Source: Pseudomonas sp. S37
GTDB lineage: Bacteria; Pseudomonadota; Gammaproteobacteria; Pseudomonadales; Pseudomonadaceae
NCBI RefSeq assembly: GCF_016658545.1
Contig: NZ_JACVZC010000027.1
Coordinates: 1 to 58,106 of the forward strand
Length of the DNA stretch: 58,106 nt
Reading direction: 5' to 3'
This document shows, piece by piece, positions 1 to 7,843 of the stretch. The notes under the pieces are model-generated. The model did no database searches, was not told the origin of the DNA, and saw only the letters and a program-made list of their open reading frames with translations. Made by a program: the position numbers and the translations under genes. Positions within the stretch are counted from its first letter, which is position 1. Every line of letters starts with the position of its first letter.

Positions 1-8
1 GTTATTGC

Positions 9-109
9 CTGTGCGGGCCTCTTCGCGGGTAAACCCGCTCCTACAACGACCGCGACTGATCGCACAATCGTTGTAGGAGCGGGTTTACCCGCGAAGAGGC
101 CGGTACAGG
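9..109. repeat. REP pair, family A (inverted)
   Basis: Two copies of a REP unit face each other as an imperfect inverted repeat, roughly 9-49 and 68-109. Each carries the core GCGGGTTTACCCGC flanked by TGTAGGAGC on one side and GAAGAGGCC on the other. The same unit recurs at 4349-4422, 18539-18577, 50794-50893 and 56701-56807. It lies just beyond the stop of the minus-strand dehydrogenase gene, where it may also end transcription. Confidence 0.85.
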
Positions 110-114
110 AATGA

Positions 115-936
115 TCAGATATCCCGGGCGTAAGCCACCGCCGCATCCACCTGCGCCCGCGTCGGCCTCACCCCGGTATACAGCACAAACTGCTCCAGCG
201 CCTGCAGCGCAATCACCTCAAGCCCGGTAATCACCGGCTTGCCCAACGCCTGCGCCCGGCGGATCAGCGGCGTCTGCGCCGGCATCGCCACCACATCGAA
301 CACCCGCTCCGCCGCCGCGATGGCGTTCTCGGAAAACGCCAGCTGGTCAGCCTCCGGCCCTCCCGCCATGCCGATAGGTGTCACGTTCACCAACATCGGC
401 GGGCAAACATCCCCAAGTTCCGCCACCCAGCGATACCCGCAAACATCCGCCAGTTGCCGCCCAGCCTGTTCGTTACGCGCAACGATGATGCCTTCAGCAA
501 ACCCGGCATCGCGCAGGGCGCTGGCCACCGCCTTGGCCATGCCACCACTGCCACGCAGGGCAAAGGCGGTAGCCGGGTCAACCTTGTGCTGTGCCAGCAA
601 CTGGCGCACGGCCAGGTAATCCGTGTTGTAGGCCTTCAAACGGCCATCGCTGTTGACCAGGGTATTGACCGACTCGATGGCCGCCGCAGAGGGGTCGATT
701 TCATCGACCAGGGCCATGCAGGCTTCCTTGTACGGCATCGACACCCCGCAGCCGCGAATACCCAGGGCGCGTATGCCCGCCACCGCCGCCGGCAGGTCAT
801 CGGTGCGCATGGCCTTGTAGTAGAAGTCCAGGCCCAGCTGCTGGTACAGGTGGTTGTGAAAGCGCACGCCGAAGGTGCCGGGGCGGCCTGCCAGGGAGAT
901 GCACAGCACGGTATCCCTGCTGGGAGTTGTCGACAT
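115..936 (-). CDS. shikimate dehydrogenase-like oxidoreductase (AroE family)
   Basis: The protein of 273 residues has the AroE-family layout: an N-terminal substrate domain and a C-terminal NAD(P)-binding Rossmann domain with the glycine-rich loop LRGSGGMAKA. The catalytic lysine lies in VSMPYKEA and the NTDY motif that normally contacts substrate is present. The usual HSxS shikimate-binding serines near the N-terminus are replaced by a TFGV stretch, so the true substrate may be quinate, dehydroshikimate or another polyol rather than shikimate. The start at 936 is chosen because AAAGGAG stands 6 bases upstream; an in-frame start at 987 has no such site. The gene stands alone, divergent from the small secreted-protein gene. 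It could serve the same aromatic or shikimate catabolism as the quiC region of this window, but that is inference. Confidence 0.8.
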   Translation of the reverse strand: MSTTPSRDTVLCISLAGRPGTFGVRFHNHLYQQLGLDFYYKAMRTDDLPAAVAGIRALGIRGCGVSMPYKEACMALVDEIDPSAAAIESVNTLVNSDGRLKAYNTDYLAVRQLLAQHKVDPATAFALRGSGGMAKAVASALRDAGFAEGIIVARNEQAGRQLADVCGYRWVAELGDVCPPMLVNVTPIGMAGGPEADQLAFSENAIAAAERVFDVVAMPAQTPLIRRAQALGKPVITGLEVIALQALEQFVLYTGVRPTRAQVDAAVAYARDI

Positions 937-1097
937 AAGCTGCTCCTTTGTCATAACTGAAACGTTTGTGCAGCGTAACAGAGGCAACCGCTGGTCGTCC
1001 CTTACACAACCTTTACCGTTCCCCTGTGCTCACTTGACAGAGACCGGAGTCATATTAGTAACACCCCACTCCAGGGGGTTTACCTACGAGGTTGTCC

Positions 1098-1445
1098 ATG
1101 AACCGTCTCATTCCCGGAATCGCCCTGCTGGTCGGCGCCTTGGCCATCAGCGGGCCTGCTGCTGCCCACGGTTATGGCGGCCATGGCGGCGGTTGGTATG
1201 GCCCGGGGCCGCTGCTGGGTGCGGCAGTGGTTGGCGCCGTGGTCGGGGCAACGGTTTATGGCGGGCATGACCGTACCGTCTACGTGGAGCGCCAGCCGGT
1301 CTATTACCCGCCGCAGCCGGTCTACGTGCAACCGCCACCGCAGCCGGTCTACTACCAGCCGTACTATGCGCCGGCACCGCCATCGCCAGGTTACCGCGCC
1401 TACTACGGGCCACCGCCGGTGTACTACGGCCCGCCACGCTGGTAA
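1098..1445 (+). CDS. small secreted Tyr/Pro/Gly-rich protein
   Basis: This predicted exported protein of 115 residues has no recognised function. A signal peptide of about 23 residues (a hydrophobic stretch ending GPAAA) precedes a Gly/His-rich segment. A second hydrophobic stretch (GAAVVGAVVGATVYGG) follows, and the C-terminal half is built of repeated Pro-Tyr units such as QPVYYPP, QPVYVQP and QPVYYQP. Such proteins are common in Pseudomonas and are usually annotated as hypothetical or surface proteins. The start at ATG 1098 is supported by GAGG six bases upstream; an upstream in-frame TTG at 1092 overlaps that ribosome-binding site. It is followed about 90 bases downstream by another small gene. 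Confidence 0.75.
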   Translation: MNRLIPGIALLVGALAISGPAAAHGYGGHGGGWYGPGPLLGAAVVGAVVGATVYGGHDRTVYVERQPVYYPPQPVYVQPPPQPVYYQPYYAPAPPSPGYRAYYGPPPVYYGPPRW

Positions 1446-1539
1446 GGGTTGATAGAACTAATGACCACTATCGACAAAGTTGATTTCAAACCGTTCCGGC
1501 CGCTGCGTATCGTAGAGCCATGTTTTAAAGGAGGTCCAC

Positions 1540-1722
1540 ATGGCCACTATCCAGATCATGTCCGTTGTCGGCAGCGCCGTCCCCGTTTCATTGCGTGAAC
1601 AGGGCCTGCTGGCGTGCTGGTACCTGGTGCGCAACGGCGAAGCCGTAAGCGGCCCGATGCCAAGCCTTGCCTCGGCCCAGGCCCTGGTTGAACAGTTGCA
1701 ACCAGGCACCCTGGTTGCCTGA
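1540..1722 (+). CDS. small hypothetical protein (60 aa)
   Basis: A 60-residue protein of unknown function with one Cys-Trp-Tyr patch (ACWYLVRNGE) and no signal peptide or membrane segment. The reading frame is supported by a near-perfect ribosome-binding site (AAAGGAGG) seven bases before ATG 1540, and by a strong intrinsic terminator shortly after the stop. It resembles the short DUF-type proteins often found between housekeeping genes in Pseudomonas. No operon partner is evident. Confidence 0.7.
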   Translation: MATIQIMSVVGSAVPVSLREQGLLACWYLVRNGEAVSGPMPSLASAQALVEQLQPGTLVA

Positions 1723-1759
1723 CCCGAATTTGTTGTGCGTTGCTCCCTACGCCCTTATG

Positions 1760-1786
1760 GCCCGCCGAACTGGCGGGCTTTTTTTT
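1760..1786 (+). terminator. Rho-independent terminator
   Basis: A perfect 7-bp stem (GCCCGCC and GGCGGGC) with a 5-base loop is followed by eight T. It lies 37 bases after the stop of the 60-residue gene. Confidence 0.9.
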
Positions 1787-1849
1787 GCTTGCACTTATAA
1801 AGCATCTTGGCTGAGAGGCGCTGGTCGCACCTTTTTTATCGCTTTTTAG

Positions 1850-1905
1850 ATCGAGCGCCGCCCGCGCGGCGCATCGCGAGCGAGCTCCTACATCTGTTTC
1901 GCGCC
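1850..1905. repeat. single REP-like element of a third type
   Basis: The stretch contains CGCATCGCGAGCGAGCTCC followed by TACAT, a sequence type frequent as REP elements in fluorescent pseudomonads, with a GC-rich palindrome (GCCGCCCGCGCGGCGC) beside it. Only one copy is seen in the window, so the assignment rests on recall of the family. Confidence 0.45.
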
Positions 1906-1921
1906 AGTCACGCCTGTGAGG

Positions 1922-2284
1922 TCACCGCTGTTCGCCTTGCTCGATGCCTTTGACATCGGGGGGAGTGCCCATTGGCGATCTCGCGGCGGCCAATTGGGCG
2001 GTCAGCGCGATGACCTTGCCTTGCAGCCGACCTACGCTGAGCACCAGTTCGTTGCGCTCCCTGGCGAGCTGGTCAGCCTTTGTTTCCGCCTCTTTACGGG
2101 CATTGCGCTCGATATCGAGCAGTTCAGTCAGCCGCCGGACTACCGCAATGTCTGCACTGTCCATTGCACGGTCTGCCGCATCCCTGGACAACCATTTGCG
2201 CAGCCACAGAAATGCACCCAGCAACACGGTGCCCGTTCCGCCCAGCCAAGTGACGGTGCCCGGGCCGAGGTCAGTCGGATCCAT
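1922..2284 (-). CDS. membrane-anchored coiled-coil protein, probably SOS-regulated
   Basis: The protein of 120 residues has one N-terminal membrane segment (TVTWLGGTGTVLLGAFLWL) followed by a basic patch and then a long charged helix rich in E, R, K and A (about residues 40-100). That helix reads as a coiled coil. The start at 2284 is supported by GAGG five bases upstream. A 33-codon ORF and then a LexA box lie directly upstream, so this is probably the second gene of an SOS-induced unit. The size and one-membrane-span plus coiled-coil plan recall small phage holin or spanin-like accessory proteins, but no lysin, tail or integrase gene is nearby and no family is firmly recognised. Confidence 0.65.
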   Translation of the reverse strand: MDPTDLGPGTVTWLGGTGTVLLGAFLWLRKWLSRDAADRAMDSADIAVVRRLTELLDIERNARKEAETKADQLARERNELVLSVGRLQGKVIALTAQLAAARSPMGTPPDVKGIEQGEQR

Positions 2285-2298
2285 GTAAACCTCATTCC

Positions 2299-2400
2299 TC
2301 AAGGTGATTGCCCAGGACGATGTGCGGGCAGCCATGGACAGTGGCCAGATCCCTCCTTTGCCGATGTATGCCGGGCTACCGGCTCCATGCGCATAGACAT
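2299..2400 (-). CDS. 33-codon ORF directly behind a LexA box
   Basis: The ORF starts at ATG 2400, only 16 bases downstream of the LexA box, and ends with a TGA 14 bases before the start of the coiled-coil gene. The predicted peptide is 33 residues, His/Pro/Arg-rich, with one Cys and two Trp absent elsewhere in the unit. There is no classical Shine-Dalgarno site, so it may be a short regulatory leader, a true small protein, or untranslated 5' region. Confidence 0.35.
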   Translation of the reverse strand: MSMRMEPVARHTSAKEGSGHCPWLPAHRPGQSP

Positions 2401-2416
2401 ACTCTCATCCCGATAA

Positions 2417-2432
2417 CTGTATATTCGTACAG
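2417..2432 (-). promoter_or_regulatory. LexA (SOS) box
   Basis: CTGTATATTCGTACAG fits the gamma-proteobacterial LexA consensus CTG-N10-CAG, with perfect five-base arms (CTGTA and TACAG). It lies immediately upstream of the minus-strand 33-codon ORF and the coiled-coil membrane gene, the position expected for an operator over the promoter. The plus-strand gene at 2644 is 212 bases away and is a less likely target. Confidence 0.75.
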
Positions 2433-2643
2433 TATCCAGGGAGAGCTTATCTCACCGCCAAATCCAGCGTAAAGCCCCGTGTGCGGAAAATTTTCGCCAG
2501 CAGGTAATGACTCACAGAAATAAATGCTCAGCTCATGCCGACAGGCGTGACACGCCACGCCATTGATTAGTCCCGATGAGTCATATTGTTGCCTACCCCC
2601 TCCCGGACTAATAATTAGCTATCTGCCTGGGGAGGCGCGAAAC

Positions 2644-2880
2644 ATGCAATCCAGATTCGTTATCGTTCCTGCAGTGCCGGTCGAAGGCGAGGCCTTCCGC
2701 ATCGGTAACCGTTTCTTCGCCGCCACCACTTCGGGCGGCTTTGATATCTACGACAACCAGGACAAGCAGCGGCTCAAGCGTGGCTTCGTCAACAAGTCGC
2801 AAGCTGCCGCAGCGTGCGACCTGATGAACGCCGAGTCACGCAATCCAGCAGAACTGTTCCCGATACTGCGGACAGATTGA
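2644..2880 (+). CDS. small conserved hypothetical protein (78 aa)
   Basis: A 78-residue soluble protein without recognised domain. It is compact and aromatic in the middle (GNRFFAATTSGGFDIYDN), with a basic helix near residues 40-60. The start at ATG 2644 is chosen for the GGAGG site about nine bases upstream, rather than an in-frame ATG at 2563. It is convergent with the small membrane-protein gene that follows. Confidence 0.65.
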   Translation: MQSRFVIVPAVPVEGEAFRIGNRFFAATTSGGFDIYDNQDKQRLKRGFVNKSQAAAACDLMNAESRNPAELFPILRTD

Positions 2881-2907
2881 TCTGCGTTTGCGCTGACCGC
2901 ATACGCC

Positions 2908-3099
2908 CTATTCCTTGCTGCCCGGGGCGGGCATGAAACTGCCGACGAGTAAAACGGCAGCCGGCCCAATGAGCCAGCCCACGCTGGTTCCCGGGCTGAC
3001 AGCCGGAACGATGAGGGTCGCGGCGTACAGCCCTACCCCCACGCAGAATCGCCTGCGTGGCGTAAACCACTCCCGCGTTTTTTCCAGTCTTGTGCCCAT
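2908..3099 (-). CDS. small two-span membrane protein
   Basis: A 63-residue protein with a basic N-terminus (TREWFTPRRRF) followed by two hydrophobic segments (VGVGLYAATLIVPAV and VGWLIGPAAVLLVGSF), so probably an inner-membrane protein with two spans. AAGGA lies eight bases upstream of ATG 3099. No family is recognised; an in-frame longer start at 3138 is less well supported. Confidence 0.55.
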   Translation of the reverse strand: MGTRLEKTREWFTPRRRFCVGVGLYAATLIVPAVSPGTSVGWLIGPAAVLLVGSFMPAPGSKE

Positions 3100-3337
3100 T
3101 GCCACGATCCTTGTGATGTAAGCCGCCAAGCTTAACACCTCTTCTCAATCGACCGGGGTTGGCCAGGATGGTCACTGCGTCAATGGGCAAAAACGGTACA
3201 GGATTAAATTTCGTTCACCTTGCGCCCTTTAGTCATAAGGCATTCGACAGGGTATGGGCCATACTCCACAATGCAGCGGTTTTAGGGGGAAAACCCTTGC
3301 ACAGCCAACGACATACCAACCTTTAGTGAGCCTCAAC

Positions 3338-4264
3338 GTGAAAACATCCCTGTCCATCCTCAGCCTGCTGCTGTTGCTCACAGGTACCGCGACCCTTCCG
3401 TCGACCGCTGCTGCACAACCCCCGGCCCAGGTGCAACGAGACCCGTCCAAACTGCACCTGGCTTCAGGCAGCGCCCTGCTGATCGACCTGAATACCAACC
3501 AGGAACTGTATTCGAACCATGCCGACCGCGTGGTGCCGATTGCCTCGGTAACCAAGCTGATGACGGCGATGGTGGTGCTGGATGCCAAGCTGCCCATGGA
3601 TGAGATGCTCACCATGACCATTGCCAACAACCCGGAAATGAAAGGCGTGTATTCGCGCGTGCGCCTGGGCAGCCAGCTGGACCGCCGTGAAACCCTGCTG
3701 ATTACCCTGATGTCGTCGGAAAACCGTGCGGCCAACAGCCTGGCCAACGCCTACCCGGGTGGCTACCCGGCGTTCATCAAGGCGATGAACGCCAAGGCCC
3801 GCAGCCTGGGCATGGCGCACACCCGCTACGTCGAGCCGACCGGCCTGTCGACGCAGAACGTGTCTACCGCCCGCGACCTGTCCAAACTGCTGATGGCGTC
3901 GCGCAAGTACCCGATGCTGAGCGAGCTGTCGACCACCCGCGAGAAGACCGTGGCCTTCCGCAAGCCCAACTACACGCTGGGCTTCCGTAACACCGACCAC
4001 CTGGTGAACAAGAGCAACTGGGACATCAAGCTGACCAAGACCGGTTTCACCAACGAAGCCGGGCACTGCCTGGTGCTGCTGACCCGCATGGACAACCGCC
4101 CGGTGGCCATGGTCATCCTCGATGCCTTCGGCAAGTACACCCACTTCGCCGATGCCAGCCGCATGCGTCAGTGGCTGGAAACCGGCGCAGCCAAGCCGGC
4201 ACCGGCCGTGGCCATGCAGTACAAGGCTGACCGCCAGGGCAAAGGGCGGGTGGTGGCGGAGTAA
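3338..4264 (+). CDS. pbpG: D-alanyl-D-alanine endopeptidase (PBP7)
   Basis: This 308-residue serine peptidase of the S11 family cleaves D-Ala-meso-diaminopimelate cross-links in peptidoglycan in the periplasm. Counting from the GTG start at 3338, a signal peptide of about 26 residues ends at TAAAQ. The three penicillin-binding motifs follow in order: SxxK (SVTK, residues 70-73), SxN (SEN, 127-129) and KTG (234-236). The total length matches Pseudomonas PbpG. An upstream ATG at 3254 would add 28 residues in front of the signal peptide and is rejected for that reason. The gene appears monocistronic and is followed by a REP pair. Confidence 0.9.
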   Translation: MKTSLSILSLLLLLTGTATLPSTAAAQPPAQVQRDPSKLHLASGSALLIDLNTNQELYSNHADRVVPIASVTKLMTAMVVLDAKLPMDEMLTMTIANNPEMKGVYSRVRLGSQLDRRETLLITLMSSENRAANSLANAYPGGYPAFIKAMNAKARSLGMAHTRYVEPTGLSTQNVSTARDLSKLLMASRKYPMLSELSTTREKTVAFRKPNYTLGFRNTDHLVNKSNWDIKLTKTGFTNEAGHCLVLLTRMDNRPVAMVILDAFGKYTHFADASRMRQWLETGAAKPAPAVAMQYKADRQGKGRVVAE

Positions 4265-4348
4265 CCATCGTCACCTGAAACAGAGAAGCTGTCGCGATTT
4301 CTGTGGGATCAACTGGCTTATTCAAAATCTGAAATCTTGCGCAACCTC

Positions 4349-4422
4349 TGTGGGAGCGGGTTTACCCGCGAATGCGATGCTGATTCTACCGCCGCATTCG
4401 CGGGTGAACCGGCTCCCACAAG
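4349..4422. repeat. REP pair, family A (inverted)
   Basis: TGTGGGAGCGGGTTTACCCGCGAATGC and its near complement face each other across about 20 bases. It is the only supported content of the 258-base gap between pbpG and the following minus-strand gene. Confidence 0.8.
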
Positions 4423-4522
4423 GTCTGCAACACGCTTGCGGGCTCTGTTCCCTGCGCGACTGCGCAGCCTTAAGGGCTGGGTAACAAAAGAGCGCGCCAG
4501 AAGGTGGTGCTGTGGTAGTCGG

Positions 4523-4966
4523 TCAGGCCGTGGTGCTGACTACCCCACCCGCGCTGCTGCCACCTTCTTGCTGCAACAGTTCCAGTAATTGCGCCGTGGC
4601 CGTCATGATCTGCCCGGTGATGGTGGCGATGCTGGCTTGCTTGGCGGTCGCCGCGGTGGCCTTGGCCGTCTCTTCCATCTTGCTGCTCATCAGTTGAGCC
4701 AGCTGTTTCTGCTCTTCGGCCAACTGTTTCTGCAGCTCCTTGATCAGCTCGCGCAGTGCCGTTACCCCTGCCGAGTCGCTGCTTTCCTCGCTGCCCTCCG
4801 TGGCTAGAGCCTGCCCTGCACCGCCCACCTTGGAGGTATCGCCACTGCTGCCGAGTGGCTCATCTTTCTCGGCCTGCGTTGCCTGTTCGCTTTCGGCTGC
4901 CGCATTAGCGCTCAGCGCCTGCGCCGAAACGACGTTGATGTGTAGATTTGCCGTGATGGATGTCAT
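4523..4966 (-). CDS. FlxA-like coiled-coil hypothetical protein
   Basis: The protein of 147 residues has an N-terminal low-complexity part rich in Ala, Ser, Glu and Gly. A strong coiled-coil core follows (LRELIKELQKQLAEEQKQL and after), and the tail is Ala/Thr/Gln-rich. This composition matches proteins annotated as FlxA-like in Pseudomonas, whose function is not established. The start at 4966 has CAGGGA upstream; the frame stays open to 5122, but that extension would overlap the pvdA promoter. It is divergent from pvdA, so the two genes share an upstream region. Confidence 0.6.
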   Translation of the reverse strand: MTSITANLHINVVSAQALSANAAAESEQATQAEKDEPLGSSGDTSKVGGAGQALATEGSEESSDSAGVTALRELIKELQKQLAEEQKQLAQLMSSKMEETAKATAATAKQASIATITGQIMTATAQLLELLQQEGGSSAGGVVSTTA

Positions 4967-5040
4967 GCCGATTCCCTGCCAGAAAGTTGATCCTTGCCGT
5001 ACCCCTCTATCGGCCGCCCCGCGCAGATCTTTAGCCCGCT

Positions 5041-5064
5041 TAAATTCCCCTTCGACTGGCTCGT
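5041..5064 (+). promoter_or_regulatory. PvdS-type iron-starvation (IS) box of pvdA
   Basis: TAAAT, exactly 16 bases, then CGT: a perfect match to the IS-box consensus TAAAT-N16-CGT recognised by PvdS/PfrI extracytoplasmic-function sigma factors. It lies 75 bases before the pvdA start codon, so pvdA is expected to be transcribed under iron starvation. Confidence 0.9.
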
Positions 5065-5138
5065 TCCAATTCATGTACTTGCGCAGGAGCCGGAGCCCCG
5101 GCGGGCGTCCATATTCAACCATTCAGGGAATCGCTGCC

Positions 5139-6473
5139 ATGAGCCAGCCCACACAGCAGGAAACCATCAAAGATCTGATCGGCGTGGGCTTCGGCCCTTC
5201 CAACCTGGCCCTGGCCATTGCCCTGGAAGAACTCGCCGAAAGCCAGGGCCATGCCCTTGATGCGCTGTTCATCGACAAGCAACAGGACTACCGCTGGCAC
5301 GGCGAAACCCTGGCGACCCAGAGCGAGCTGCAGATCTCGTTCCTCAAAGACCTGGTGTCGCTGCGCAACCCCACCAGCCCCTACAGCTTCGTCAACTACC
5401 TGCACCAGAAGCAGCGCCTGGCCGACTTCATCAACCTCGGCACCTTCTACCCGTGCCGCCTGGAGTACAACGACTACCTGCGCTGGGCCGCCGAACACTT
5501 CGCCACCCAGACGGTGTATGGCCAGGAAGTGCTGCGCATCGAACCGGAAGTGCACAGCGGCCGGGTCGAGCACCTGCGCCTGGTTTCGCGCGATGCCCAA
5601 GGCCGCGAATACAGCCGCCGCACCCGCTCGGTGGTGGTCGGCAGTGGCGGCACGCCAAAAATTCCGGAAAAGTTCAGTGCCTTCAAGGACGACCCACGGG
5701 TGTTCCACCACTCGCAGTACCTGAGCAGCCTGAACAAGCTGCCGTGCACTGAAGGCAAACCGATGCGCATTGCGGTGATCGGCTCGGGGCAAAGCGCCGC
5801 CGAGGCGTTCATCGACCTCAACGACAGCTACCCGTCGGTCAAGGTCGACATGGTCCTGCGCGGCTCGGCGCTCAAGCCTGCCGACGACAGCCCGTTCGTC
5901 AACGAGATCTTCTCGCCGGACTACACCGACCTGGTCTACAACGAACCGGCCGACCAACGCAGCAAACTGCTGGGCGAGTACCACAACACCAACTATTCGG
6001 TGGTCGACCTCAACCTGATCGAGCGCATCTACGGCATCCTCTATCGGCAGAAGGTCGCCCACCAGCACCGCCACAACGTGCTGTGCCGCCGCCAGGTGGA
6101 AGCTGTGGTGGCCACCCGCGAGGGCCTGGAACTGACCCTGCGCGACCTCGCCACCGGCCAGCAGCAAACCCACCGCTACGATGCCGTGATCCTTGCCACC
6201 GGTTACGAACGCCGCTCGCACCGGGACCTGCTGGCACCGCTGGCCGGTTACCTGGACGACTTCAGTGTCGACCGTAACTACCGTGTGCTGGCCAGCCCCG
6301 ACCTGCAGGCGTCGGTGTACCTGCAAGGCTTCTGCGAGAACAGCCACGGCCTGAGCGACACCCTGCTCTCGGTGCTGCCGGCCCGTGCAGCAGAAATTGG
6401 CCGGGCGCTGTATCAAGACCTGGCGCAGCTGCACGGCAAGCCACACGCAGCGGCAGCCATGACCCGCGCCTGA
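5139..6473 (+). CDS. pvdA: L-ornithine N5-monooxygenase (pyoverdine biosynthesis)
   Basis: The enzyme (444 residues) hydroxylates L-ornithine at N5 with FAD, NADPH and oxygen, supplying the hydroxamate building block of pyoverdine. The FAD-binding loop GVGFGPSNLALA is at residues about 15-26. The NADPH loop VIGSGQSAAEAF is near residue 215, and the late ATGY motif is near 350. The length matches PvdA. The start at ATG 5139 has CAGGGA about nine bases upstream; the frame is open further upstream to 4740, but that would translate through the IS box. The gene is monocistronic, ends in a strong terminator, and precedes the fpv operon. Confidence 0.95.
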   Translation: MSQPTQQETIKDLIGVGFGPSNLALAIALEELAESQGHALDALFIDKQQDYRWHGETLATQSELQISFLKDLVSLRNPTSPYSFVNYLHQKQRLADFINLGTFYPCRLEYNDYLRWAAEHFATQTVYGQEVLRIEPEVHSGRVEHLRLVSRDAQGREYSRRTRSVVVGSGGTPKIPEKFSAFKDDPRVFHHSQYLSSLNKLPCTEGKPMRIAVIGSGQSAAEAFIDLNDSYPSVKVDMVLRGSALKPADDSPFVNEIFSPDYTDLVYNEPADQRSKLLGEYHNTNYSVVDLNLIERIYGILYRQKVAHQHRHNVLCRRQVEAVVATREGLELTLRDLATGQQQTHRYDAVILATGYERRSHRDLLAPLAGYLDDFSVDRNYRVLASPDLQASVYLQGFCENSHGLSDTLLSVLPARAAEIGRALYQDLAQLHGKPHAAAAMTRA

Positions 6474-6493
6474 CCGCTCTGACATAAGCCTTC

Positions 6494-6537
6494 AAGGCCG
6501 GCCTGACGCTTCGTGTGCAGGCCGGCCTTTGTCTTTT
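6494..6537 (+). terminator. Rho-independent terminator of pvdA
   Basis: A 12-bp stem (AAGGCCGGCCTG pairing with CAGGCCGGCCTT) encloses a loop of about 12 bases and is followed by TTTGTCTTTT, 20 bases after the pvdA stop. Confidence 0.85.
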
Positions 6538-6567
6538 GAAACATTTGCTTTCATTTTAAACGGCAGG

Positions 6568-6586
6568 TTTTCAATTCTCATTCGTC
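6568..6586 (+). promoter_or_regulatory. possible Fur box upstream of fpvG
   Basis: The reverse complement contains GAATGAGAATTGAAAA, which matches about 10 of 19 positions of the Fur consensus, centred on the ATGAxAAT core. It lies about 65-80 bases before fpvG in an AT-rich stretch, and no IS box was found there. The match is modest and the call rests mainly on position. Confidence 0.35.
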
Positions 6587-6649
6587 CTTATCAGTACAGC
6601 CCTCTTTGGTTGGGCCTACGTTCGACCACTTATTGCAGAAGACCGTCTG

Positions 6650-7843
6650 ATGGCCAAATCACCGAAAAAATCCAAATCCAGGCTGTGGTTCCTGGTCCAT
6701 AGCTGGCTCGCCTTGCCGATATGGTTCTTTGTGTTGATTGTCTGCTTTACCGGCATGCTCGCCGTGGTCAGCCAGGAAATCGTCTGGCTGGCCGACCCGG
6801 CCGTGCGCGCCAACAAGCCAGACGCCGATGTCGAGCGCTTGAGCTTCCAGAAAGTACTGGAAGCCTTGAACAAGGCCGAGCCGGACATGGTAGTCGAGCG
6901 CCTCAGCCAACCTGACGGTTCGCACTTCGCGGTCAAGGCCAGTGTCACCCTGCCAGACGGCACCAGCCCGACCCTGTATGTAAACCCCTACACCGGCGCC
7001 ATCCAGGGCAAGACCCCCGACTTCAACTTCGAGGCCTTCACCCGCGCCCTGCACGGCTGGTGGCTGGTGCCGTTCACCAACGGTTTCAGTTGGGGCTGGT
7101 ACCTGGTGTCGCTGCTGGGCCTGCCGATGCTGGCCTCGCTGGTCACCGGCCTGGTGGTGTACAAGAAGTTCTGGAAGGGCTTTTTCAAACCGGTGCGTAC
7201 CGGCCATGGCTCGCGGATTTTCTGGGGTGACCTGCACCGCCTGGCCGGGGTGTGGTCGATCTGGTTCATTGCGGTCATTTCCATCACCGGCACGTGGTTC
7301 CTGATCCAGGCGATCCTGTTCGACAACCAGATTACCATTTCCAGCCAGCCTATCGTGCCGGTGATCGCCCGCGAGGAAGTACCGCAAACGCCAGATGGCA
7401 CCCCGGCGCCGCGCATCGACCTGGATGAAGCGGCACGCCTTGCCGGCCTGGCAATCCCGGGGCTGGAAGTCAATTTCATCTCGCTGCCTGCCACCGCCTA
7501 CAGCCATGTCACCTTGTCTGGGCCGGGCTGGTACCCGTTGATGTTCCAGAGCGCCTCGGTAAACCCGTACACCAGTAATGTCGACAGCCAGTTCGTGATC
7601 AGCGACCGCTCGGCGCTGGAGTTCGTCACCGAGTCCATGCGCCCCCTGCACACCGGCGATTTCGGCGGCTTGCCGATCAAGCTGGTGTGGTTCTTCTTCG
7701 GCCTGATCCTCACCCTGATGGTGCTCAGCGGCCTGCTGATCTGGACCAAACGCACCGCCCAGGCCACCGCCGCCGCGCTCAAGCGCAGCGAGCGCGCACC
7801 GCGTGCGGCACGCCGTGAAACCACCGTGGAGATGCACCCATGA
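6650..7843 (+). CDS. fpvG: PepSY-type inner-membrane reductase of ferripyoverdine
   Basis: This 397-residue protein is a PepSY-associated membrane protein matching FpvG. In P. aeruginosa, FpvG reduces Fe(III) in ferripyoverdine in the periplasm so that the iron is released and the siderophore recycled. Visible are an N-terminal span (LPIWFFVLIVCFTGMLAV), a periplasmic PepSY-like region, paired central spans around residues 150-220 with conserved His-Gly-Trp-Trp and Leu-His-Arg motifs, and a C-terminal span (VWFFFGLILTLMVLSGLL). It is the first gene of a tight eight-gene operon; its stop overlaps the start of fpvH by ATGA. A weak Shine-Dalgarno site (AGAAGA) precedes it. Confidence 0.88.
   Translation: MAKSPKKSKSRLWFLVHSWLALPIWFFVLIVCFTGMLAVVSQEIVWLADPAVRANKPDADVERLSFQKVLEALNKAEPDMVVERLSQPDGSHFAVKASVTLPDGTSPTLYVNPYTGAIQGKTPDFNFEAFTRALHGWWLVPFTNGFSWGWYLVSLLGLPMLASLVTGLVVYKKFWKGFFKPVRTGHGSRIFWGDLHRLAGVWSIWFIAVISITGTWFLIQAILFDNQITISSQPIVPVIAREEVPQTPDGTPAPRIDLDEAARLAGLAIPGLEVNFISLPATAYSHVTLSGPGWYPLMFQSASVNPYTSNVDSQFVISDRSALEFVTESMRPLHTGDFGGLPIKLVWFFFGLILTLMVLSGLLIWTKRTAQATAAALKRSERAPRAARRETTVEMHP

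Noticed and set aside
2376..2558. 60-codon minus-strand frame across the LexA box
   Set aside because: No ribosome-binding site and overlap with the operator; the 33-codon ORF at 2299-2400 fits the layout better.
4740..5138. Open frame extending pvdA 133 codons upstream
   Set aside because: It runs through the IS-box promoter and the divergent gene; ATG 5139 has the ribosome-binding site and matches PvdA length.
5115..6485. 456-codon open frame opposite pvdA
   Set aside because: It mirrors pvdA with low-complexity composition (V, Q, A, R), as expected for the antisense of GC-rich coding DNA, and has no start signal.
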